DNA of 30,571 bases, taken from contig CAXKVV010000198.1 in NCBI GenBank assembly GCA_964058805.1, forward strand, positions 1 through 30,571, in the 5' to 3' direction. Below are positions 22,331-30,571 of this stretch, piece after piece. Positions within the stretch are counted from its first letter, which is position 1. Every line of letters starts with the position of its first letter. The position numbers were made by a program, and so were the translations under genes. The notes under the pieces are model-generated. The model did not search any database, was not told the origin of the DNA, and worked only from the letters and a program-made list of their open reading frames with translations. The DNA is from Schoenoplectus triqueter (lineage: Eukaryota; Streptophyta; Magnoliopsida; Poales; Cyperaceae).

Positions 22331-24163
22331 AGATCCACTAACATAATACCTAATAATTTCATTGTATTATTTTAGTATATTAATTTACTTTATTTGATCA
22401 AATTTCAAATTTGTAGACCGATTTTCCCATAACTTTTGTATAATCATCATCCAAAAAAAATATATCACCATCTACAGGTGCACTTTTTGAACGTGATTAA
22501 CGAAAAATGGGACCTCTATTTTACTAGACCTAAAGAATAGACTAACTTATTCGGAATATATCACCATCCCCATCTGCTTTTTGAATTTGTTGTCAAGAAA
22601 GATGAATCAGACCAAAAGAATAATATATCGTACATTTGTAACAAACAAAACGTTGGTGGACATAGTATCAAGCAAAGTAAACAAATATGTACCTGCGGTG
22701 GTATGTATTAGTCAATTCAATCCTATATATGTATTTCTTACTTGTATTGTATCCAAAATATCATGATTTTTCAAATGTTGCGGAAACATGAAAATAATAC
22801 ACTGAAATCCTCCTCCATAATATTAGTCGCTTGGATCTTATTTTTCATGCAAAGAAAATTGAGAATCTACATAATTAATTATTCTGACTAATCTATTGCA
22901 TAGTAAAGTATCCTTAGGAATGCACTGAGGTGACATTTTTTTTTTCAGGTTGAAGCCACTTTAAATATGAAGAAGAGACTAACTAGAACGGCAACAGGCA
23001 AGCGGGACAACGAAGCAAAACAAAAATGGCACAAAATCAAAGAAAAAATAAAATTGTGCTGTCACGCATTTATTACGGTTTTAAGAGATTGCATATTTGT
23101 TAGCATCTTACAAGTGAGCTATAATGTACCACGTAGAGAGCAGAGACGGAGTCAGACTTCCGATCTGAGAAATGAAAATGAATATTTTTTTTCAGAAGTT
23201 AAATTTAAAAATTGTCTTCCATATAAATATTTTTTTTTTATTTTTTTTCTGAAAATATACATAACGACAAGGATATTTTAAAAAAAAATTCTGATCAGAG
23301 GGCGACCCCTGCCAGGCTGTGGCTGCCACTATCAGAGAGGATATCTAATGTGCACAGATCAGGGTGCCCATGACATTTTTCACTGAGAAACCGCATGGAA
23401 GTTTACTGTTGATAAAGAAATGAAAAAATTGGAAAAGAGAGAAATTGCGGAGAAGGTTGAGCTTCAGGCCCAGCAAATGTCGGAGCACTAAAGAAATCAA
23501 TGTCCACGATTTCGGTGGTTCTTTATGACCGACATTGTGATCTGTACTCAATCCAACTATTTTATTTATTTCATATTTTTTTTCTTTTCTGGAATAAAAA
23601 TTTTATGTTAAAGGAAAATGTAAAAGTGAGGAGGAAACACAGTATTGAATCATATACGCAGAAGCTAATATAGTACCCAAAAAACAGACAGTACATACAT
23701 TCAAAACAAAATTAGAAAAGCTACACACTAATAAATTGAGCACATGCTCATCATTTTATTATTTATTCGAAACAAAGTTCTTTTATAATATAAAAGAGTG
23801 GAGTCCGCTGGAAAGCCACTCACTACAAAAAGTAGCACACCAAAAATTTACGCAGGTAAAGTAAGCCATCTAGTTCGATCATATTTTACAAGATTCCAAT
23901 CTCAAATATGATGAGATATAGTGCTGTTAATCAATATAACACAATTAACAATGAAACAAGTTGGCAATTGGAACTGTATGTCATAACATATTACAAAAAT
24001 TTCATATCCGAGGCCCTTCATTGGCTTCATTGCATTCTGTACTATATTAGTCTCTCTCTCTCTCTCTTTCTCTGTGTGTGCAGTGTTTCTCTACTTGTCA
24101 TGCTCGGGGGAAGTCCCAATTTTCAGCATTAATTTCATATCAGATATCAGTATTACACAAACC
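22331..24163. other. Intergenic, no intact gene; possible relics
   Basis: Contains an imperfect direct repeat ATATATCACCATC...CTTTTTGAA at about 22460-22490 and 22556-22585. Near 23130 is AGAGCAGAGACGGAGTCAGA, and near 23300-23335 GAGGGCGACCCCTGCCAGGC followed by TGTGGCTGCCACTATCAGAG. The two resemble facing ends of a degraded plant transposon (a GGAGCCAG / TGGCTCCGCC type pattern). This is a weak call. A coding-like relic at 23387-23491 is given separately. A (CT)n run at about 24052-24068 lies beyond the 3' end of the S4-protein gene. Confidence 0.4.
23387..23491 (+). pseudogene. Coding-like relic, Lys/Glu-rich C-terminal segment
   Basis: Downstream of an in-frame TGA at 23384, the plus strand reads 34 sense codons to TAA. 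The peptide begins ETAWKFTVDKEMKKLEKRE and ends ELQAQQMSEH. It is charged and helix-like with a clean stop, unlike surrounding chance frames. The same frame is open for 12 codons before the TGA (MCTDQGAHDIFH). I do not recognise the parent protein. It could be a last exon with an acceptor just upstream (CACTGAG), a broken gene copy, or chance. Confidence 0.25.
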
Positions 24164-26427
24164 CTAGAAGTAGCGGATTAACTCAACTACATATTTTCCT
24201 TTTCGTGTTGTTGAGATCTCTCCGATCTGCAATTAGAATAAAAATAAGACAAGCTTCAACATTAGTAAACCAGCCTTGATTTCTAAATAATTGTTTCTTT
24301 TTGTATGCGTTCTCATGATGCTGGCACTGGAAATAAGATAAGCCAATATATAGTGGCAATGGCAGTTGGAATAGGCACAACAAAGAGTAAGGTTGTAAAT
24401 TGTGATGAAGAGGTAAAAAAAAAAAGAGCATCTTTTACCTTTAACCTCCCAAAACCACTGACAGAAACAACATCTTCAGTCTTTAGTGTTAGCCCGTTTT
24501 TGGTCACTGTTGACCAATTCACACGTACATCTCCATTACTTCACAGAAGGAAGAAAATGGTTATAGATTACTTCTGAGTAGCAAAATTTGAAGTGCCCGA
24601 AATACCTTCAAAATGTTGGTTTTGTTTTTTGTTTTTTTTTTTTTTGGGGGGGGGGGGGTCCTTTTCATGCTTTATGAAAAAAGGATATGTGAAAAAGAGA
24701 GGATAATTACCTAATGAGGCTAACCAATTTAGAGCGTGATATTTTAAATCCAGCACTAGCCAGTGCATCGACTCTTAATGAAGCTTCCACTGTTTTAAAT
24801 GTTTTTGTCCTAAAAATTGAATGGGAATCTATGAGAATTCTAGGGAAAAAAATTGAAAGAAGAGCAAAACTAAATGTGTCATCAAACATTGCAATATGAA
24901 GAATATACCTTGGCGGTTCATACTCTAAAGCGAGTAATGGTATCTGAGTGCATGAGACACCAACATTCCCAACCTAAAAACTTTACAAGAAATTATAGAT
25001 GAACTATTGGTACAAAGCAATTCAAGTGTACGTAAAATCCTCAAAAATACATTCATTCAAAAGAGGACACATCACACAATACCTATAAAACTTCATAAAG
25101 CCCATTTATTCAAAAATACTGAAAAAACCCTCCTCTCTCTCTCTCTCAGTTCTGTAGAAATTGGCAACAAACGATGATGGCAAATTCAGGTCTTTTTTTA
25201 GTGAATTTGTCTGGAAAGAGGTCCATAGATTTCATTTCGAGATTGGCAAATGGCAGGGGTACTTGAATAATGTGAAAGAAATACCATGTGGGTAATTTTT
25301 GTACTTATTATGTTCCAATACCATACATGATAGTTATGAAATCTCTCCAATAAACAAAAGAAAATTAGAAACTTCACCTTGTTAAGTGTGATCGTAAGGA
25401 ACTCGACCATGTCAGGGACAACAAGTATCAGTGCACCTTTTTCTCCCTGAAAAATTACTTGACAACTTGTAGCTATAAATTATGTCAAGCATAATTGAAG
25501 TATGTACGATCTAAAAAAACAAATAAACTATGACATCTAAACTTTTTAACTGAAAAAAGAATGAGACCTGCATTAGAATATCACCAACGGCATCTCTCTC
25601 AATACCTGTCCCGAGAATTGCACCAAGAAAATCACCATGAGAACACGGTTCAAACTTGAAGTTCCCTGATATACTAGAAATGTTGTGCATATATAATAAT
25701 CATTTCAATGTTTCCATATTTTGTCTTACATTAAACATTATGAAAATGTTTATTAAGTTCCTAAAAAACCTCAAGGCAGCAATGACATCTGGATTATTTG
25801 TCATTGAGTCAGGATGTCCAACAGAAATTCGACACCTCTCAGCCTATAATATGTTAAAAGAAAAAGAAGTAAAATGATAAGTAAATCAAACTAGCCTGTG
25901 CTAAATATAGTAAAAAAAAAACAAACGTTCTAACTTCTAAAACCTGAAAAATAATTAAACCTGTGGATAGCCACCTTGGGCAACGGCTTTGACACTGGTC
26001 AACTTCTCAATAGCAAGCATTGTCTCCTTTAGAACAGGTGGTGTTACAAACCCTGTATGTAAAACCTCTCTTCTTGAAGCAGCTCTCCTAGCCTAGTTTA
26101 GCAAATTTGCAACCCTGACCGTTACAAAAAATTAAACCCAAAAAAAGAACAACAAAGAAGATTTGATTACTCAAAGGATACCATTTCGAGAATATGCTTC
26201 ACAGCTTCAGCTAGGGATTTATCCGCTATGCCCTTTACCGATGGTTCGGTGCTGGGCTTCGCAACAGACGCCACGTGGCAAAAACGTCGAAAGAGATGGA
26301 GGGAAGGGTTAGAAGGGGTTAGCAAAGATAGGGATTGGAGAGAGAAAGAGTACGGGAGGAGGTGGCAGCGGAGAGATCTCGTCAGGGATGGGAAGGCGGA
26401 GCAGGAAGCTGACGACGTGGCGGCCAT
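24164..26427 (-). CDS. S4-domain RNA-binding protein, YlmH-like, predicted plastid
   Basis: Nine exons: 26427-26182, 26092-25961, 25843-25770, 25673-25568, 25446-25378, 24973-24909, 24809-24711, 24538-24439 and 24226-24164. All introns are GT-AG and all phases close, giving 317 residues, similar to the Arabidopsis homologue I recall (At1g53120, about 320). The ATG at 26427 has good context (GCGATGGCC). Residues 1-60 are Ser/Leu-rich with Arg and few acids, like a chloroplast transit peptide. The core has RREVLHTGFVTPPVLKETM, GGYPQAERCRISVGHPD and SHGDFLGAILGTGIERD, the conserved YlmH fold blocks. The C-terminal S4 domain spans about 236-297, with SLRVDALASAGFKISRSKL and NGDVRVNWSTVTKNG. Bacterial YlmH binds ribosomal RNA and acts in ribosome quality control. 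Plant and cyanobacterial relatives are annotated as photosystem II S4 proteins. The plastid role is inferred. Confidence 0.93.
24632..24658. repeat. T-run followed by G13 inside an intron
   Basis: About 14 T then 13 G on the plus strand, within the intron between exons 7 and 8 of the minus-strand S4-protein gene. In the transcript this reads as a C13-A14 tract. It is mononucleotide simple sequence, likely length-variable and prone to sequencing error. Confidence 0.9.
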
Positions 26428-26524
26428 CGCTTGGTTCCCGCTGCTCCGACGGAGCTTATTTCCTCGGTTGCTGTCGACAGTAGTAGACTACAGAGCAACA
26501 TGTAATTTCTACGGATAATAATCA

Positions 26525-26548
26525 GGCCCAGTAATCAAGTAAAGCCCA
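26525..26548 (-). promoter_or_regulatory. Two TGGGCY (site II type) motifs upstream of the S4-protein gene
   Basis: Read on the minus strand, TGGGCT lies at 26548-26543 and TGGGCC at 26530-26525, about 100-120 bp before the ATG. TGGGCC/T (site II) motifs are known TCP-factor targets common in promoters of plant ribosomal, mitochondrial and plastid housekeeping genes. That fits the predicted product. The motif is short, so chance is possible. Confidence 0.5.
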
Positions 26549-26550
26549 AT

Positions 26551-27525
26551 TTAGATCCTAACAATATAAGAAATCACTTCTATTGGATCTGTTTAGTGTA
26601 AGGAAGTATATTTCTTGTTCTTTCATTCTTTCCCTCAGATCTTCTTACAAGTTGCAACTATCCTCATATCCTATCTGACGAGAAGAACAAAAATTTACTA
26701 TCTAATGCACTGTTAAACTACTGCAGTAAGGATTTTTTTTTTATACACTATGTTAAACCTCTTCGGACAAATGATTGCTGACACCTATTCCAATTCTAGA
26801 TCAGGAGCTCCAAATGAGGATTAAATGGCTCAGATTTCAGATTAAACTATTATCAATGGAGCAAATGGCATCGTCATCAAGAGGCACAAGCATTTCATTC
26901 GTAGGAATCAATTCATTTTGATTTGTAAACTTGGTGAAGAACTGTTTGTGATGAAGATGTCATGTAACATCTGCTTATAAAAGAAGGGTCAGGAGTTTCG
27001 GACTTTCATCTCATGCTTCATATTTCTCCATAACTTTTGATGTATCTGATGGCAAATTGCTTCGCCGCATAATTAATAATGATATTATAATGGACTCCAA
27101 ATGAACAATCTCTGCAAAGGTAAACCTTTTGTGAATCAACTGAAAAGAACAAACATATTCTAGTTAAATTTGTTAATCTGATATCTGAATACAAAGCTAC
27201 CTGTTTTCTAAATTTCTATTATCTTAGGCAATTACCTTATATGTTATCTACGCTTTACTGCTTAAAGAAGCTACCTAATAATAGATACCACGACAGAAGT
27301 TGTTCATAAACATAAATCTGGACAGATTATTAGGTAAGTCGTAAACGTGCACAGATATACGCCTGCATCACAATATTTCTTGGTGGTTTCTATTGTACCA
27401 CCTGAAAACTTTCAAAAAAATCACATGACAAAAATGTAAAAAAATACTCACCAGCAAATCTTGAACAAATGTAGCTAACTTAAATTTAACAGGCAACTGC
27501 AAAAAGAAAGCTAGCAAGCAGAGAG
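26551..27525. other. Intergenic between two tandem minus-strand genes
   Basis: Contains the 3' flank of dihydroorotase and the distal upstream region of the S4-protein gene. A 40-codon minus-strand frame at 26837-26959 ends with the protein-like string NEMLVPLDDDAICSIDNSLI and a stop. It has no ATG and no recognised family. No inverted repeat or RNA gene was seen. Confidence 0.5.
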
Positions 27526-29706
27526 TTATTTCTCACAGAGGACCCACTCAACAGTCTCCCCAGCAAACATAGGCACTATTTCTCCTGATGAATAACTATA
27601 TGTCTCTGGTACTTTCCAGGGGCTTTTACGTAATACTACCTTGGAAGTATTCCTTGGAAGGCCGTAAAAATCAGGGCCGTTAAAACTTGTAAATGACTCT
27701 AGCTTGTCAAGTGCTCCTGCCTATGAAAAGGAAGTCAAATGTTAACAATAGCATTGATAATATGATCTACTCTATATACTATAGTTGACAAACAAATACC
27801 ATCAATTACCTGTTCAAAAACCTTCACATAGAGAGATAAAGCCAGAGGTGCACTATATATGCCAGCACAACCACAAGAGCATTCTTTCCTTCTTTTATCA
27901 TGTGGTGCACTATCAGTACCAAGAAAATACTTCGTACTCCCACTGGTTACTGCTTCTACTATTGCTCGTCCTTTTATTTTTTTTATAAAAAAAGAGAAGA
28001 AGACATTTGTTAGAGCAAAGATTGGTAAATTAAAGCTTAATCATCTATTTCAGTGAGAAACAGGGAATGTAGAAACATACTGTGTGTTTCTCTTTTCAAT
28101 ATGGGGAGGCAATAATTGTGTGGCTTCAAACCACCTTGAAAAATAGAATTTCTATTTAGGAGCATATGCTGCGGAGTCACTGTTGCCGTGATATTGCCTG
28201 AATAGAATTAAATTGCACAGGTGATGTGACAAGAAGCAAATTTTATTATCTGAAAGAAAAGGAATTTCCCGCGCACATACTTTTGCTTTATTATGTACAT
28301 AAAAAAAACCATGTGTTTGATAAATTAAAGAAGTTCCTTCAATTAATTAGCCTCTAGCATCACCATAATACTACTTCAACATAACTAGTTGTAATGATGA
28401 ACATAGTTCTTACAGCAGCAACTGAACCATTACTTTAACCTTCACTGGTGCAATAATTTTGCATTTCCCTGTGACATAAGGGCATTTTTTGGGACTCCTG
28501 ATATCATAATAATAATTGCTTGCCTGTTTTGCATGATTCAATAAAGTTGACTGCATCTGATGTGGTGATGTGCTCCATTACAATTTTTAAGCTCGGTAAT
28601 TTCTCTACAAGCGGTGCCAGAATTGTCTCAATAAACACTTTCTCCCGGTCAAATGTGTCCACACTAGAATCAGTTACCTCACCATGCACCTAAACACATT
28701 TTCACACAGAAGACAGTCAAGTTTTTTTTTTCATCAACTAAGAAAAGTAAACAACATAACAACAACTTACAAGCAATGGCATTTCCTGTTTCACCATCTC
28801 TTCTAGAACTGGCAAGCATTTCCCAAATATATCAGTCACACCGTCCTGAGAATTCGTTGTTGCACCAGCTGGATACAATTTGACTGCAAAAACAGCCCCG
28901 CTGTTCCCTGGGGACAATTTGTTCACACAAATTATAACCTAGTAATATAATACAGCTTGTTAAAGGTGAGATTTACTTGTAAATAATGTGTTTTCAGTGT
29001 ATTCACTCTAATCAGAGTTCAAATTTCATGGCATACAGGCAAAAGCTACCCCTTCCCATTTCATGTAATTCATTAAAATGCAAATACTATTAAGATTATC
29101 CATAAAAATCAGGAAAAATACCCACAAGTAAGCACGGTTATGTTCTCAGGAGGTCAATTAACCTCAATTCTACAATAAAATGATTAAAATGTTAGAGTAA
29201 ATGCATACTGGCATTTCTGATCTCCCCTGGGCTGGTATTATCAGTCAAGTAAAGCGTCATTAAAGGATTGAAATCGCTGCCAGGAGGAAGCGCTTTCAAT
29301 ATAGATTCTCTATATTCCAATGCTTTAGCAGTGGTTGTGATAGGCGGCTTCAGGTTTGGCATCACAATCGCTCTCCCGAATTGCTTAGCGCTTTAATAGA
29401 ACACAAAAATTATTTAAAAGAAAAAAGATAGCAGGTACGATGCACCGAAGTGATAAAAAGTAGGAGGTGGATGACAGGAGAGAAAGGACCGGACCTGTGA
29501 GGAAGAACGGACTGGAGAAGATCGCCGTCGCGGAGGTGAAGGTGCCAATCGTCGGGTCGAGTGATGGTAATGGACGTCTCCATTTTCGCAACAACAGCAC
29601 CTCTCCTGATTCTCAGGCTTCTCACGTGCGATAGAGAAACGGAGGCGAGGTTCTTGGAGAAAGGTGCCTTCAGAGGAGGAGAGCAGCGCATGGAAATGGA
29701 ATGCAT
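27526..29706 (-). CDS. PYR4: Dihydroorotase (de novo pyrimidine synthesis)
   Basis: Seven exons: 29706-29495, 29390-29209, 28907-28771, 28689-28524, 28197-28081, 27970-27810 and 27720-27526. All phases close, giving 389 residues ending WVLCEK-TAA. The enzyme converts N-carbamoyl-aspartate to dihydroorotate, the third step to UMP. Zinc ligands of the PyrC type are all present: H55 and H57 in WHLHLRDG, carboxylated K141 in AVKLYPAG, H179 in VHGEV, H217 in MEHITT, and D291 in LGTDSAPH. From about residue 45 it matches plant dihydroorotases end to end. Residues 1-41 are Ser/Arg/Leu-rich, like an organelle transit peptide. I chose the ATG at 29706; the frame stays open upstream to 29793, but only a TTG is there. 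A second ATG six codons in and an internal ATG (residue 42) could give shorter forms. Intron 4 uses a GC donor; the others are GT-AG. Confidence 0.97.
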
Positions 29707-29731
29707 GGAACACTTTAGGATACACTTCACG

Positions 29732-29896
29732 AGCCCACTACGGGAGTAGCGTTGATTGACCCACGGCTGTCCTTTGGGTTTGGGGGCAAACAAGCTCCGG
29801 CTTCGTGGTGCTCGGGCTCGGATTCTTTGTGGTTTGGTTTGTAAGGGAAAACCAGACCGTCTACTGAATCACTCTGCACGTAAAGCGTGGGGCCCA
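29732..29896 (-). promoter_or_regulatory. TGGGCT/TGGGCC motifs upstream of dihydroorotase
   Basis: On the minus strand TGGGCC lies at 29896-29891 and TGGGCT at 29737-29732. The second is only about 26 bp from the ATG, so it may fall in the leader. Between and beyond them lie two perfect copies of TCGGATTCTTTGTGGTTT (29818-29835 and 29906-29923), 88 bp apart. I see no convincing TATA box. Function is inferred from motif type only. Confidence 0.4.
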
Positions 29897-30011
29897 ACTT
29901 TCGAGTCGGATTCTTTGTGGTTTATATTCATAGCGGTGCAAACGCATGGTAAATTATCAGAAATTATCTGCAATTTGATTCCAAAAATTAAAAAAATTAT
30001 TCAGTATCTAC

Positions 30012-30475
30012 TAGTGGTTTTCTGGCGGGTACCGTGGGTACGGGCCAGGTACACCCGCGGCGGGTACGGCGGGCACGGGTAGACGGATTTTTTTTTCAAA
30101 ACCGTACCCTACCCGTCTCATACCTGTGCCCGTCGCGGGTATACGGGTACGGGTACGGGAATTTTTTTCTCTTTTGCTGTTTTTATTTTACAAATATTTA
30201 TTTTTGCTGTTTTTTTTCCAGCGGGTTCGCGGGTCGGCGGGTACAGGCATTGATTTGATGTGAACCGGGGGGGAAATTTTGAAATTTGAATTTCGCGGGT
30301 ACGGGCGGCGGGTACAACGGGTTTTTTTCCAAAAAAATTGTGATCGGCCCCTTCTCAAACCCGTACCCGTGTACCCGTTTACCCGCCTATACCCGAGCAC
30401 GGGTATGAGTACCGCGGGTATCGGGCACGGGTAGACGGGTACGGGTTGTACCCGGCGGGTTTTAGCAAACCCCTA
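30012..30475. mobile_element. 464-bp GGGTA-repeat element, hAT-like
   Basis: Ends read TAGTGGTTTTCTGGCGGGTA on the plus strand and TAGGGGTTTGCTAAAACCCG on the minus strand. The interior left half is packed with CGGGTA/GGGTACGGGT units; the right half has the same units in both orientations. It is flanked on both sides by ATCTAC (30006-30011 and 30476-30481), a probable target duplication. hAT elements usually give 8 bp, so the class is tentative. There is no transposase ORF. It lies about 300 bp upstream of the dihydroorotase start and is far more GC-rich than its surroundings. Confidence 0.75.
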
Positions 30476-30481
30476 ATCTAC

Positions 30482-30571
30482 ATCCATATCCGAAAAGTTT
30501 TAGCGGATAAAGATACAGTTTAACTATTATTTATCCATATCCAACCGTTTAACTATTCTCCATCAATATCC
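30482..30571. other. Sequence with repeated CCATATCC motifs, cut by window end
   Basis: CATCCATATCC near 30481-30491, ATCCATATCC near 30533-30542, and CATCAATATCC at the very end. These spaced GGATATGG-like units resemble subterminal repeats of another short transposon, but the window ends before it can be judged. Confidence 0.3.

Noticed and set aside
22967..23281. 104-codon plus-strand ORF
   Set aside because: Lys-rich start, then Phe/Tyr-rich tail over T-runs. It overlaps sequence resembling transposon ends; no domain.
24305..24577. 90-codon plus-strand ORF
   Set aside because: Antisense shadow of exon 8 and introns of the S4-protein gene.
26228..26518. 96-codon plus-strand ORF
   Set aside because: Antisense to exon 1 of the S4-protein gene; the minus strand carries the conserved, correctly spliced frame.
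29707..29793. Extended dihydroorotase N-terminus beginning at 29793
   Set aside because: The codon at 29793 is TTG, not ATG; the first ATG in frame is at 29706. Kept only as a finding on possible alternative initiation.
29756..30400. Overlapping ORFs around the GGGTA-repeat element
   Set aside because: Frames arise from the repeat itself (Gly/Arg/Tyr/Val periodicity) on both strands; no protein family.

Overview
The window is nuclear DNA from a flowering plant. It is strongly AT-rich, long stretches lack genes, introns are spliced, and all three recognisable genes are plant nuclear genes. I cannot tell monocot from eudicot on this evidence.

Layout. Bases 1-3040 are AT-rich with nothing recognisable. 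Bases 3049-5720 hold a decayed tandem array of at least four units, each opening with GGCTTTATAAT, and one unit carries a hairpin MITE. A second hairpin MITE (5898-6302) lies just upstream of an intronless VQ-motif gene (6850-7491, +) of the VQ4/MVQ1 type. From 7.5 to 24.1 kb I find no intact gene. That interval is instead crowded with short non-autonomous transposons. They include three hairpin elements in a row, each bounded by (TA)n (12.58-13.49 kb); a Mutator-type MITE with a perfect 9-bp target duplication (14033-14244); two MITE-in-transposon nests (16.3-16.75 kb and 21.4-22.3 kb); and a hairpin element carrying four copies of a near-perfect 27-29 bp palindrome (17228-17678).

The right end holds two intron-containing genes in tandem on the minus strand. 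One is a nine-exon YlmH-like S4-domain RNA-binding protein predicted to enter the plastid (24164-26427). The other is a seven-exon dihydroorotase of de novo pyrimidine synthesis (27526-29706) with all metal ligands intact and one GC-AG intron. Both have TGGGCY (site II type) motifs upstream. A 464-bp element made of GGGTA/TACCC repeats, with inverted ends and matching 6-bp flanks, sits about 300 bp upstream of the dihydroorotase start.

I joined the exons of both genes by hand. Reading phase closes at every junction and the totals are whole codons (317 and 389 residues). The genes look like ordinary housekeeping or regulatory genes with no shared operon-like function. The unusual content is the transposon landscape, above all the palindrome quartet and the serial (TA)n-bounded hairpins.
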